Source: Dinoroseobacter sp013215265 (GTDB taxonomy: Bacteria; Pseudomonadota; Alphaproteobacteria; Rhodobacterales; Rhodobacteraceae). From it: a stretch of 64,000 bases of DNA. The stretch is taken from NCBI GenBank assembly GCA_963691755.1, contig OY829366.1, positions 3,348,001 through 3,412,000 on the forward strand, written 5' to 3'. The notes below the pieces were generated by a model, which saw nothing but the letters and a program-made list of their open reading frames with translations, was not told the DNA's origin and made no database searches. Position numbers and translations under genes: made by a program. Below are positions 24,665 through 33,281 of this stretch, in pieces. Each line of letters opens with the position of its first letter. The first letter of the stretch is position 1.

Positions 24665-26466
24665 CAGTAAACCCGAGCTTTTGGTGCGATCTTTTTCAGA
24701 TCGATGCCACCTTCATTATGGCCAAGCAGCGGGTTCAGGTGCACCGGACGATAATCTAACTTCACGCCGCCATTAACCCAGGCCAAAGAGTGCTTGCGCC
24801 ATGTTTCATCATCACGATCCGGATAATCCTCATGTGCGTGCGCGCCACGGCTTTCTTTGCGTGCCTCAGCAGACACAATCGTCGCCAATGCATTCGGCAT
24901 AAGGTTCGTCAATTCCAGCGTTTCCATAAGATCGCTGTTCCAGACAAGACTTCGGTCGGTGACCTTGATATCATCCATCTTGCCCGCAACGCCCGACATC
25001 TTCTCGCAGCCTTCAGCCAACGTCCTGTCTGTGCGGAAAACAGCTGCGTCTGCCTGCATGGTCTTCTGCATCTCGAGGCGCAACTCTGCAGTCGAAGTGG
25101 TGCCTTTTGCGTAACGAAGCCCATCAAACCGGCCCAAAGCCTTATCGAGTGAGGCCTGGTTTGTGGTTGGCGTCGCAGATCCGGGATCAACGACGTCACC
25201 CGCCTTGATGGCGGCAGCGCGTCCAAAGACCACAAGATCAATCAGGCTGTTCGAACCAAGGCGGTTGGCACCATGCACTGATGCACAGCCCGCCTCGCCC
25301 ACGGCCATCAAACCTGGCGTGATCCGGTCTGGGTCTTCAGCCGTCGGGTTCAGCACTTCGCCCCAGTAATTCGTCGGTATGCCACCCATGTTGTAGTGCA
25401 CCGTGGGCAGAACCGGAATCGGCTCTTTGGTCAAATCAACACCCGCAAAGATGCGTGCGCTTTCGGAGATACCGGGTAAACGTTGCGCCAGTGTTTCCGG
25501 CGGCAGGTGGTTAAGATGCAGGTGGATATGATCTCCATCTGCGCCAACCCCACGGCCTTCGCGAATTTCCATCGTCATGCAACGCGAAACCACGTCGCGA
25601 GACGCAAGGTCTTTATAAGTCGGTGCATAGCGCTCCATGAAACGCTCACCTTCGGAGTTTGTCAGATAGCCGCCTTCGCCGCGTGCGCCTTCGGTGATCA
25701 AGCAGCCCGACCCATAGATGCCGGTCGGATGGAACTGAACGAATTCCATATCCTGAAGGGGCAGCCCGGCACGTGCGACCATTCCACCGCCATCGCCAGT
25801 GCAGGTGTGTGCAGATGTGGCCGAGAAATATGCCCGGCCATATCCCCCCGTCGCCAGCACGGTCATCTTCGCATTGAAGACATGGATCGAACCGTCGTCG
25901 AGTTTCCAGCAGACAACGCCCTGACACTCGCCATCTTCACTCATCAACAGATCAATGGCGAAGTATTCGATAAAGAACTCAGCCTTTTGTTTGAGGCTTT
26001 GCCCGTAAAGCGTGTGCAGGATTGCGTGGCCAGTCCGGTCAGCAGCAGCACAGGTACGCTGCACGGGCGGGCCTTCACCATATTGGGTCGTGTGACCACC
26101 AAATGGACGCTGGTAAATCTTGCCTTCTTCAGTGCGCGAGAAAGGAACCCCATAGTGTTCGAGTTCGTAAACGGCCTTGGGAGCTTCACGCGCAAGGTAT
26201 TCCATGGCATCGGTGTCACCCAGCCAATCGGACCCCTTCACAGTGTCATACATGTGCCATTGCCAGCTATCGGGACCCATGTTGCCCAAGCTTGCGGCAA
26301 TACCACCTTGTGCGGCCACAGTGTGTGAACGTGTCGGGAAAACCTTGGAAATACACGCCGTGCGCAGTCCTTGTTCGGCCATGCCTAGCGTCGCGCGAAG
26401 GCCAGCGCCACCAGCGCCAACAACCACAACGTCGTAATCATGGGTCTCGTAGGAATACTCGGTCAT
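24664..26466 (-). CDS. sdhA: Succinate dehydrogenase flavoprotein subunit
   Basis: Oxidises succinate to fumarate using covalently bound FAD. It is 600 aa. The FAD-binding GAGGAG is at residues 17-22, and the flavin-linking His48 is in RSHTVAAQGG. The catalytic region includes QFHPTGIYGSGCLITEGARG and the HxxGG-type VHYNMGGIPTNYWG. The start at 26466 is used because GGGAG lies upstream and MTEYSYETHDYDVVVVG is the usual N-terminus; an upstream ATG at 26502 lies inside sdhD. It pairs with SdhB on the cytoplasmic face of the membrane. Confidence 0.97.
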   Translation of the reverse strand: MTEYSYETHDYDVVVVGAGGAGLRATLGMAEQGLRTACISKVFPTRSHTVAAQGGIAASLGNMGPDSWQWHMYDTVKGSDWLGDTDAMEYLAREAPKAVYELEHYGVPFSRTEEGKIYQRPFGGHTTQYGEGPPVQRTCAAADRTGHAILHTLYGQSLKQKAEFFIEYFAIDLLMSEDGECQGVVCWKLDDGSIHVFNAKMTVLATGGYGRAYFSATSAHTCTGDGGGMVARAGLPLQDMEFVQFHPTGIYGSGCLITEGARGEGGYLTNSEGERFMERYAPTYKDLASRDVVSRCMTMEIREGRGVGADGDHIHLHLNHLPPETLAQRLPGISESARIFAGVDLTKEPIPVLPTVHYNMGGIPTNYWGEVLNPTAEDPDRITPGLMAVGEAGCASVHGANRLGSNSLIDLVVFGRAAAIKAGDVVDPGSATPTTNQASLDKALGRFDGLRYAKGTTSTAELRLEMQKTMQADAAVFRTDRTLAEGCEKMSGVAGKMDDIKVTDRSLVWNSDLMETLELTNLMPNALATIVSAEARKESRGAHAHEDYPDRDDETWRKHSLAWVNGGVKLDYRPVHLNPLLGHNEGGIDLKKIAPKARVY

Positions 26467-26482
26467 TTTCGTTCTTTCTCCC

Positions 26483-26854
26483 TCAGAGAGCCATGCGCGC
26501 AAGAGCGTAGAGCCCTACCGCCATTGCACCGTAACTTACAGCGACCATCGCAATCACCATGAGCTTTCGAGTTTCGCCACCGACATAGTCCTCAATGAGT
26601 ACCTGCACCCCGTGCCGGAAGTGGTTCAGACCGACTACGAGCATGGCCGCTGTGACAAGCGCCGGAAATGGACGCGCAAAATGGGCGATGACTGCTTCAT
26701 ATGGCTCACCAACAATGGGGCCGAACGCAAATAGGAAGAGCGGCACTAAAATAACCAAAATCCAACTTGTAAGGGTCATATGCCAATGATGTTCAGTCCC
26801 GGTCTTTGCAGACCCAAGGCCCGCGGCGCGTTTGCGGTCGGTTAAATAAGCCAT
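26483..26854 (-). CDS. sdhD: Succinate dehydrogenase membrane anchor subunit
   Basis: A 123-aa hydrophobic anchor with three predicted transmembrane helices. HWHMTLTSW near the N-terminus and LNHFRHGVQVLIEDYV in the second helix are family blocks; the latter histidines are near the heme b/quinone site. The start at 26854 (MAYLTDRKRAAGLGSAKTG) is preferred to the upstream ATG at 26875, which overlaps sdhC. With SdhC it anchors the complex and binds heme and ubiquinone. Confidence 0.93.
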   Translation of the reverse strand: MAYLTDRKRAAGLGSAKTGTEHHWHMTLTSWILVILVPLFLFAFGPIVGEPYEAVIAHFARPFPALVTAAMLVVGLNHFRHGVQVLIEDYVGGETRKLMVIAMVAVSYGAMAVGLYALARMAL

Positions 26855-26864
26855 CAGATCCCCC

Positions 26865-27248
26865 TCACAACACAATCACGGTCAATGCAGTCAACACGAC
26901 CGATCCAATAATGCAGGCCCAACCCAGCTTTTCCGCAGTCGGGATATCGAGGCCTCGCCCAGTGTCCCAATAAAGATGCCTCAGGCCCGCAAGCGAGTGA
27001 TACCAAAGCGCCCAGATTGAGCCGAGGAGTACCATTTTACCGAACCACGACGTGACAATCGCGTCTACAAAATTGAAATATGCTTCACCGCTGGCGGCGG
27101 CCAACAGCCACCACACGATCAAAAGCGTACCCACGAGAAGCGCGTTGCCAGTAATCCGCGTCAGGATCGAAGACATCGAGGTTAGCTGCGGTCGATAGAC
27201 CTGCAAGTGTGGAGACAGGGGCCGATCGCCCCGGTTTACGTCGGCCAT
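26865..27248 (-). CDS. sdhC: Succinate dehydrogenase cytochrome b556 subunit
   Basis: A 127-aa membrane subunit with three transmembrane helices. It starts with the conserved RPLSPHLQVYRPQLTSMSSI block, whose Ser and Arg contribute to the quinone site. WYHSLAGLRHLYWDTG contains the heme b His ligand. It is the first gene of the operon. The promoter region holds two GTGATCAC palindromes (27383-27417) shared with the suc operon. Confidence 0.95.
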   Translation of the reverse strand: MADVNRGDRPLSPHLQVYRPQLTSMSSILTRITGNALLVGTLLIVWWLLAAASGEAYFNFVDAIVTSWFGKMVLLGSIWALWYHSLAGLRHLYWDTGRGLDIPTAEKLGWACIIGSVVLTALTVIVL

Positions 27249-27618
27249 GGTGGGCCCCTTTCAGCTCTGCATGACTTTCCTAAGTCGCGTCTGTTAACTT
27301 GATAGCGTATTCTCCGCGCCTGTCACGCGAACGCACCCCTTTAAGGCGCGGTTTTTTGGCGCAATCAATTAGAATTCTAAGGTTTGTGATCACAATATTC
27401 CAGCGCGTGATCACAAATATTGTATAGTCAGAAAAGAGTTCGATCGTAGGCGCATACAGCAATTCCGACGCCGATTGAGACTTCAAGACGCTTGGAAGCA
27501 AAAGTTAGCTGGACGCATCCGAGAACATCACAGCAAGATTGGACTGTCCCGATCGCATCGGGAGGTATCGAAAACAATCACAATAACGGTTCACCTATCT
27601 TAACCGCCTCTTCGCGGA
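27249..27618. other. 370-bp regulatory region upstream of the sdh operon
   Basis: Non-coding. It holds the two GTGATCAC palindromes (27383-27417) and a perfect 6-3-6 inverted repeat at 27548-27562 (CCCGAT-CGC-ATCGGG). Nearby sequence is AT-rich. No convincing ORF was seen. It also carries the 3' end of the mcl2-nnrU-DUF1737-mch transcript, for which no clear terminator was found, so read-through into sdh is possible. Confidence 0.6.
27383..27417. promoter_or_regulatory. Tandem palindromic operators upstream of sdhC
   Basis: Two sites with a GTGATCAC core, TTTGTGATCACAAT (27383-27396) and CGCGTGATCACAAA (27404-27417), have centres exactly 21 bp apart (27389.5 and 27410.5). The same motif and spacing occurs upstream of sucC (33282-33317). 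The sites lie 135-169 bp before the sdhC start. The regulator is not identified. A GntR-type or other dimeric repressor/activator is plausible. The motif differs from CRP (gapped) and FNR (TTGAT-N4-ATCAA) sites. Confidence 0.75.
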
Positions 27619-28650
27619 TCAAGTTGGGACAAGAACCCAATAATCGAGGTCCAGAAGTACTCCGGGAAGGTACTTTCCGTCTTCACCTTTAAGCTCACCC
27701 ACACTGCCGTCCTTGGTTGCAACCAATCGCAAGCGAAGGGCTCCAACGCCTGGGGCTGCAGTATCTTCTTTGTCCAGCACTTCGCTCCAAGCTTTGATCG
27801 TGTCTCCGGCAAATGCCGGATTGGCATGCACCCCAGCGTTAATCCCTGCAATTATTTGTGCGTTTGCCAGACCGTTGAAGGATAATGTCCGTGCCAGGCT
27901 GATGATATGACCACCATAAATCAGGCGCTGCCCATCAGGTCGGACCGTCGCATCAAAGTGCACTTTTGCTGTGTTCTGCCATAGGCGCGTGGCCTGCATG
28001 TGTTCAGCATCTTCCAATGTGACGCCATCAACATGATCAATCACTTCGCCGATATTATAATCGGCCCAACGATGAGGCTCGCCTGCCAAAACGAAATTAT
28101 AGTCAGAGAAGTCCAATCCATCTGGCAAGACCAAGTCGTCATGATCAACGGTTTTGGCCAGCTCGGGAACGACCGTTTCAGGCGCGGGCGCGTCGATGTC
28201 GCGTTTCCGCACCATGACCCAACGTACATAGCTGAGCACCGTCTCATCCCGCTGATTCACCCCGTTCGTTCGGACATAAACCACACCGGTTTTTCCGTTA
28301 GAGTTCTGCTTAAGCCCGATGACTTCGCTTTCAGACCTCAAGGTGTCCCCGGGATAAACAGGCTTCAGGAACCGTCCTTCAGCGTACCCCAAATTTGCCA
28401 CTGCGTTCAGCGAGATATCCGGAACGGTCTTACCAAAGACCACATGAAATGCAGCGAGGTCATCTATTGGGCTTTCCGGCAAACCCGATGCGCGCGCAAA
28501 TTCATCCGATGAGTAGAGAGCGTGTCGCGCCGGATAAAGCGCATGATAAAGCGCTCGCTCGCCACCCGATACCGTTCTGGGAACTGCGTGACGAATAACC
28601 TGGCCGACCGAATAGTCTTCAAAAAAACGGCCGGGATTAGTCTTGCTCAT
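27619..28650 (-). CDS. mch: Mesaconyl-CoA hydratase (beta-methylmalyl-CoA dehydratase)
   Basis: Hydrates mesaconyl-C1-CoA to beta-methylmalyl-CoA in the ethylmalonyl-CoA pathway. It is 343 aa with two MaoC-like hot-dog domains. The N-terminus GRFFEDYSVGQVIRHAVPRT and the middle FDATVRPDGQRLIYGGHIIS are typical of Mch. The start at 28650 is chosen because it lies one base after the DUF1737 stop (TGAGATG). It is cotranscribed with mcl2, whose product cleaves a related malyl-CoA thioester. This neighbourhood strongly supports the function over a generic MaoC dehydratase. Confidence 0.92.
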   Translation of the reverse strand: MSKTNPGRFFEDYSVGQVIRHAVPRTVSGGERALYHALYPARHALYSSDEFARASGLPESPIDDLAAFHVVFGKTVPDISLNAVANLGYAEGRFLKPVYPGDTLRSESEVIGLKQNSNGKTGVVYVRTNGVNQRDETVLSYVRWVMVRKRDIDAPAPETVVPELAKTVDHDDLVLPDGLDFSDYNFVLAGEPHRWADYNIGEVIDHVDGVTLEDAEHMQATRLWQNTAKVHFDATVRPDGQRLIYGGHIISLARTLSFNGLANAQIIAGINAGVHANPAFAGDTIKAWSEVLDKEDTAAPGVGALRLRLVATKDGSVGELKGEDGKYLPGVLLDLDYWVLVPT

Positions 28651-28651
28651 C

Positions 28652-28858
28652 TCATTGCGCTCCAAGTTTCAGGTCCGAGCTGTAATCAAGATCAACTTCT
28701 TTCGTCACCGCCTGTCCGCAGCGCATCACGCCACGCGCGGCGTCAAAACTCATGACCGGGTCGCCGTGCAAAACCCACCCCTTAGCCAATGCGTCAGAAA
28801 CTTTGTGGCAGAACTCCGAAGTATCATCCTCGGTAAGTAGTCGATAAAGCGTCGTCAT
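28652..28858 (-). CDS. DUF1737 domain small protein
   Basis: A 68-aa protein with the DUF1737 pattern: MTTLYRLLTEDDTSEFCHKV, then ALAKGWVLHGDPVMSFD. Short DUF1737 proteins have no assigned function. It overlaps nnrU by 4 bp (ATGA) and is 1 bp from mch, so it is part of the mcl2 operon. Confidence 0.82.
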   Translation of the reverse strand: MTTLYRLLTEDDTSEFCHKVSDALAKGWVLHGDPVMSFDAARGVMRCGQAVTKEVDLDYSSDLKLGAQ

Positions 28859-29424
28859 GCGGGAAACGGCCAGTAACCGAGCCAGTTGTGAACACCGGCA
28901 ACAACCGAAAACAATACAACGGAGATGATCCCAAGGCGGATATACGTGCGCTCTGATGCGGTTTCAGGTCGGGTCCATTCGGGCTCAGCCTTGTTGATCA
29001 GAATGACGCTGACAACTGCCCAAGCGAGCATGCCACCAAACAAGATAATCGATGCCAGATCACCGTTCACCAACAAATGTGCCAAGGTGAAAATCTTGAT
29101 CGCCGTTAACTGTGGATGACGGATCCGATTGGCTGGCCAGGCCTTTGCTCCTTGAGCGGCCGACGATCCAAAGACCCAAAACGCAAGCAGCATCAACAAG
29201 TTGTTGATGTGGATCATCCAAGATGGTGGGAACCAAACCTGCACTAAACCGAGCTCGGTGTTACGATACCCCACGATGATCAGCGCAAGGCCAGCAAGTA
29301 TCAGTACCGCAACGAGACCCTTGCCCGGCTCACCCAGCTTGGCGCGTGCATCCGGTGCTATGCGTTTGAAATAGTGGGCCCCAATCCAAAGGATCAGACC
29401 TGCAATCATCATTAGGGTGTACAT
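28855..29424 (-). CDS. NnrU-family membrane protein
   Basis: A 189-aa integral membrane protein with about five or six helices. The MYTLMMIAGLILWIGAHYFK start and the GYRNTELGLVQVWFPPSWM and RIRHPQLTAIKIFTLAHLL blocks are typical of NnrU. Family members were first noted next to nitrite/nitric oxide reduction genes, but here the gene sits between mcl2 and mch with no denitrification genes visible. Its role in carbon metabolism, if any, is unknown. Confidence 0.87.
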   Translation of the reverse strand: MYTLMMIAGLILWIGAHYFKRIAPDARAKLGEPGKGLVAVLILAGLALIIVGYRNTELGLVQVWFPPSWMIHINNLLMLLAFWVFGSSAAQGAKAWPANRIRHPQLTAIKIFTLAHLLVNGDLASIILFGGMLAWAVVSVILINKAEPEWTRPETASERTYIRLGIISVVLFSVVAGVHNWLGYWPFPA

Positions 29425-29428
29425 GGGA

Positions 29429-30280
29429 TCACTCCACGCTGAGGGCTTCGATTGCCTTAGATGTTGACAGAATTTGGCGTGCAGTCACAACATGCAAGTT
29501 CTCGACAATCTTGCCGTCCACAACCGCAACCCCTTGCCCGGCAGTCTCGGCCTGCTCGAAAGCTTCAATCTGGCGTTTTGCAAGGTCAATTTCGTCCCGA
29601 GAAGGCGCGAAGGCTTCGTTGGCAATCGCAACCTGTGCAGGATGGATCAGAGTCTTCCCGTCAAATCCCATGTCGCGCCCCTGCGCGCATTCAGCCCGCA
29701 ACCCTTCTTCGTCCTTAAAGGCATTAAATACGCCATCAACAATCACGATACCTTCAGATTTTGCGGCCAGTAGGCACAACTGAAGCGAGGTAAGCAATGG
29801 CATCCGATCTGGTCTGAAGCGCATCTGTAAATCTTTGGCCAAGTCGTTCGTGCCCATCACAAAGCCCACCATTTTCGGGTGCGCTGCAATCTCCAAAGCA
29901 TTCAGCATTCCTTTAGGCGTTTCCATCATTGCCCAAACCGGAAGATCACCTGTGATTGAGGCAAGTTCGTCGAGTTGTGCAGCGCTATCCACCTTGGGCA
30001 GAAGGATTGCATCACAAGCCATTTCGCAAACAGCTTTGGCGTCGTCTGCGCCCCATTTGGTGTCCAAACCATTGATGCGCACGATCCGAAGTCGTCTGCC
30101 ATAGTCCTTCTCGGCGAGCGCTGTGCGAAGCGTGGTGCGCGCATTAACCTTTTCGTCGGGCGCAACCGCATCTTCCAAATCGAAGATGATCGCATCAACC
30201 GCTAAGGTCGTAGCCTTTTCCAGTGCCCGTTCTCTGGAGCCAGGAATGTACAGGACCGAACGATAAGGGCGATTGTTCAT
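29429..30280 (-). CDS. mcl2: (3S)-malyl-CoA thioesterase / malyl-CoA lyase-family protein
   Basis: A 283-aa HpcH/HpaI aldolase/citrate-lyase-family TIM-barrel. In roseobacters the Mcl2 type hydrolyses (3S)-malyl-CoA to malate in the ethylmalonyl-CoA pathway; the longer Mcl1 (about 318 aa) is the lyase. Length and the N-terminus RPYRSVLYIPGSRERALEKA favour Mcl2. FDLEDAVAP holds the metal-binding acidic residues, and GFDGKTLIHPAQV is the conserved C-terminal block. The start at 30280 is chosen over 30325 because the latter adds a non-family stretch. Confidence 0.85.
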   Translation of the reverse strand: MNNRPYRSVLYIPGSRERALEKATTLAVDAIIFDLEDAVAPDEKVNARTTLRTALAEKDYGRRLRIVRINGLDTKWGADDAKAVCEMACDAILLPKVDSAAQLDELASITGDLPVWAMMETPKGMLNALEIAAHPKMVGFVMGTNDLAKDLQMRFRPDRMPLLTSLQLCLLAAKSEGIVIVDGVFNAFKDEEGLRAECAQGRDMGFDGKTLIHPAQVAIANEAFAPSRDEIDLAKRQIEAFEQAETAGQGVAVVDGKIVENLHVVTARQILSTSKAIEALSVE

Positions 30281-30345
30281 GAATCTCTCCAGTGAAGTGC
30301 GCGCGAAAAGAACCAGAACAAGCACCTAAACGCAACAATATTTCT

Positions 30346-30360
30346 TCTGCATTGCAGAAT
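30346..30360. promoter_or_regulatory. Candidate operator upstream of mcl2 (TTCTGCA-T-TGCAGAA)
   Basis: A perfect 7-1-7 inverted repeat 66-80 bp upstream of the mcl2 start. Its half-site TTCTGC/GCAGAA also forms the palindrome upstream of ccrA, there in the opposite (diverging) arrangement. A shared regulator of ethylmalonyl-CoA pathway genes is an inference. Confidence 0.38.
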
Positions 30361-30476
30361 CACTTTAGTGCAACATCCAACGAACGGTTCATTAACCAGT
30401 TTTGAACGCCTTTTCCTGAGTTTGATCGCTATCGTTTTCGTCAATTTAGACGCTTTTTGTCCGGAAAGGTCGGCCC

Positions 30477-30779
30477 ATGCATATCACACGACAAATTGCC
30501 ATCTTCCTCGCGCCTTTCGTGTGCTTGGCCGCTTGCTTACCCGCGCATGCAGCGAGCTGCGCAGATCGTCAGACGGTGATCGAAAGGCTCGCAGATCGCT
30601 TCGGGGAACGCGTGCAAAGTATGGGACTTGGGGCAAATAATGGCATCGTAGAGGTGTTCGCCTCCGATAAAACCGGCACGTGGACAATCACAATCACCAC
30701 GCCAGATGGAATGACCTGCCTTGTCGCCTCCGGTCAGGCATTCGAGACCATCAATGCTCCTTCTGGTACGCCAGCTTAG
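30477..30779 (+). CDS. Small secreted protein of unknown function
   Basis: A 100-aa protein with a clear signal peptide (MHITRQIAIFLAPFVCLAAC followed by LPAHA|AS). The mature part, about 75 residues, has the pattern ERLADRFGERVQSMGLGANN, then GTWTITITTPDGMTCLVASG, resembling short periplasmic proteins found singly in many alphaproteobacteria. Cysteines 20, 28 and one near residue 86 are present. It is upstream of mdh by 95 bp on the same strand. No function can be assigned. Confidence 0.75.
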   Translation: MHITRQIAIFLAPFVCLAACLPAHAASCADRQTVIERLADRFGERVQSMGLGANNGIVEVFASDKTGTWTITITTPDGMTCLVASGQAFETINAPSGTPA

Positions 30780-30874
30780 ACACTTGGGGCGCTTCGCCGC
30801 GCTCGCACGACTTGCCACGGCCCGGGTCCGGCGCTAGCAACGCGCCAACTCAAACCGACCCGGAGACCATTCCA

Positions 30875-31837
30875 ATGGCAAGACCCAAGATCGCCCTGAT
30901 CGGCGCGGGACAAATTGGCGGCACGCTCGCACATCTCGTTGCGCTGAAGGAACTGGGGGATGTCGTCATGTTCGACATCGCTGATGGCATTCCACAAGGC
31001 AAATCACTCGACATCGCAGAATCCGGCCCTGTTGACGGCTTTGATGCCGACCTGAAGGGCACCACGGATTATGCGGATATCGCGGGTGCAGACGTCTGCA
31101 TCGTCACGGCTGGTGTCGCGCGCAAACCAGGCATGAGCCGGGATGATCTTCTGGGCATCAACCTGAAGGTGATGAAGTCGGTTGGGGAAGGCATTGCCGC
31201 CCACGCGCCAAACGCATTTGTCATCTGCATCACGAACCCGCTCGACGCGATGGTCTGGGCTCTGCAAAAATTCTCAGGACTGCCGTCCGAAAAGGTCTGC
31301 GGTATGGCCGGTGTTTTGGACAGCGCGCGTTTCCGTCACTTCCTATCGGAAGAATTCAATGTCTCGATGAAAGACGTCACAGCCTTCGTTCTCGGTGGTC
31401 ACGGCGACACAATGGTTCCACTCACCCGGTATTCGACCGTGGCTGGTATCCCACTGCCTGATCTGGTGAAGATGGGATGGACCACCCAAGAAAAACTAGA
31501 TGCAATTGTTCAGCGCACGCGCGATGGTGGTGCAGAGATTGTTGGTCTTCTGAAGACCGGTTCTGCGTTCTACGCACCTGCGGCATCCGCTGTGCAGATG
31601 GCTGAAGCCTACCTGAAGGACCAGAAGCGTCTTCTGCCATGTGCAGCGCATCTTGATGGTGAGTTTGGCCTGAAGGGCATGTATGTCGGCGTCCCAACCG
31701 TAATCGGTGCCGGGGGCATCGAACGGATCGCCAATATAGAACTGTCCAAAGACGAAAAAGCGATGTTCGACAATTCGGTGAATGCGGTGAAGGGCCTGAT
31801 GGACGCCTGCATAGGGATCGACGAGTCGCTGGCGTAA
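30875..31837 (+). CDS. mdh: Malate dehydrogenase
   Basis: NAD-dependent oxidation of malate to oxaloacetate in the TCA cycle. It is 320 aa, of the lactate-dehydrogenase-like alphaproteobacterial type. The cofactor site is GAGQIGG at residues 10-16, the substrate-binding loop is ARKPGMSRDDLL, and the catalytic His is in GGHGDTMVP near residue 176. The start at 30875 (MARPKIALIG) has GGAG about 10 bp upstream; the frame stays open further upstream through the secreted-protein gene. A terminator follows, so it is probably monocistronic. Confidence 0.96.
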   Translation: MARPKIALIGAGQIGGTLAHLVALKELGDVVMFDIADGIPQGKSLDIAESGPVDGFDADLKGTTDYADIAGADVCIVTAGVARKPGMSRDDLLGINLKVMKSVGEGIAAHAPNAFVICITNPLDAMVWALQKFSGLPSEKVCGMAGVLDSARFRHFLSEEFNVSMKDVTAFVLGGHGDTMVPLTRYSTVAGIPLPDLVKMGWTTQEKLDAIVQRTRDGGAEIVGLLKTGSAFYAPAASAVQMAEAYLKDQKRLLPCAAHLDGEFGLKGMYVGVPTVIGAGGIERIANIELSKDEKAMFDNSVNAVKGLMDACIGIDESLA

Positions 31838-31858
31838 TCGACACAACTCATCTTTATC

Positions 31859-31892
31859 AAGGCCTGTGGCACAACCCGCCGCAGGCCTTTTG
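31859..31892 (+). terminator. Rho-independent terminator after mdh
   Basis: A 9-bp stem GGCCTGTGG/CCGCAGGCC (one G-U pair, extended by two A-T pairs) followed by TTTTGT. It starts 22 bp after the mdh stop. Confidence 0.8.
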
Positions 31893-31959
31893 TATTTGCA
31901 TCCGTTGACTTCCTTGAGAGCATCTGCCCCATTTCGTGCCAAAGGGAGGAGCCAGTCTG

Positions 31960-33201
31960 ATGACAGATGCTTTCGATAAAGAACTGGAACAGCGACTGGT
32001 GCGCTATGCGGCCATCGACAGTCAGTCGGACATGGACCGTGAGGGAAGCCCTTCCACCGAATGCCAGCATGAAATGCTCGACCTTATGGTCGCAGAACTG
32101 ACGGAGATCGGCGCATCCGATGTCATAAAGTCACACTATGGAACGGTTATTGCAACCATCCCGGGCAATACCGAAGGGCCGACCATCGGCTTTCTGGCGC
32201 ATGTCGACACGGCCCCACAATTCAATGCGACCGGTGTAAAACCACGCGTCATTCACGGTTATAATGGCGGCGACATTACCTTCCCCGACGATCCTGACCT
32301 GGTGCTCAGCCCATCAGACTTCCCATACCTTGCCGAAAAGGTTGGACAGGACATTATTACAGCCTCCGGATCAACATTGCTGGGTGCGGATGACAAGTCG
32401 GGCATCGCAGTGATTATGACAGCCGCACGACATTTGCTTGAGAACCCCCATTTACCGCGCCCTGACATCCGTATTGCATTCACACCAGATGAGGAAATCG
32501 GACGTGGTGTCCATGCGAATTTGCCAAAGGACCTAGGGGTCGATTTCGCTTACACGTTTGACGGCGGCGATTTGGGAGAGGTCGTCTACGAGACCTTCTC
32601 TGCCGATTTCGCGACAGTCACTGTAACCGGTGTATCAATTCACCCCGGTGAGGCGACAGGAAAGCTGGTGAACGCGATCCACTTGGCTTCACGGATCGTC
32701 GATACACTGCCACAGGCAACTCAGACGCCGGAAACCACTGCAGAGCGCGAAGGGTTCCTTCATTGTGTCGATATGAGTGGGGACGCTGCTCAAATGACGC
32801 TGCGGCTGATCCTCAGGGATTTTGAACTTGATGGGCTGGAAGCGAAAGGCGCATTGCTACGTCAGGTCTGCGCGGCTGTCGGTGCCACGGAACCGCGAGC
32901 GCAGATTGAGGTCGAAATCACGCCCCAATACAGAAACATGCGTTACTGGCTGGCAGACAATATGGCGCCTGTAGATGTGGCCCATGCTGCGCTGGACGAT
33001 ATTGGTATCGAACTGATCGAAACGGTTATTCGCGGCGGAACCGATGGATCGCGCCTGACGGAGATGGGCGTACCGTGTCCAAACTTATTCACAGGTCAAC
33101 AAAACCTTCACGGCCCCCTGGAATACATCTCGGTTCAGGACATGGCGCGCGCGACAGAGTTCATGCTTGCGATCGCTGCGCGTAGCGTAGACCAATCCTG
33201 A
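31960..33201 (+). CDS. pepT: Peptidase T (tripeptidase)
   Basis: Zinc metallopeptidase of family M20 that removes the N-terminal residue of tripeptides. It is 413 aa, of family length. The metal and catalytic residues are in AHVDTAP (His, Asp), LGADDKSG (bridging Asp), TPDEEIGRG (catalytic Glu pair), FDGGDLGEV (Asp) and NLHGPLEY (His). The start at 31960 follows a strong AAGGGAGGAG. Located between mdh and suc, it looks like an independent transcription unit. Confidence 0.92.
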   Translation: MTDAFDKELEQRLVRYAAIDSQSDMDREGSPSTECQHEMLDLMVAELTEIGASDVIKSHYGTVIATIPGNTEGPTIGFLAHVDTAPQFNATGVKPRVIHGYNGGDITFPDDPDLVLSPSDFPYLAEKVGQDIITASGSTLLGADDKSGIAVIMTAARHLLENPHLPRPDIRIAFTPDEEIGRGVHANLPKDLGVDFAYTFDGGDLGEVVYETFSADFATVTVTGVSIHPGEATGKLVNAIHLASRIVDTLPQATQTPETTAEREGFLHCVDMSGDAAQMTLRLILRDFELDGLEAKGALLRQVCAAVGATEPRAQIEVEITPQYRNMRYWLADNMAPVDVAHAALDDIGIELIETVIRGGTDGSRLTEMGVPCPNLFTGQQNLHGPLEYISVQDMARATEFMLAIAARSVDQS

Positions 33202-33221
33202 CACGACAACCGTGTCTTTCT
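33200..33221 (+). terminator. Possible terminator after pepT
   Basis: A 6-bp perfect stem GACACG/CGTGTC with a 5-nt loop, followed by TTTCT, overlapping the pepT stop codon. The T run is short, so it is weak. Confidence 0.4.
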
Positions 33222-33281
33222 GAGTCGCAGATTCGCCCGACTTAGAGCCCAAAAATTACAATCACATACAGCCCACTTCTC

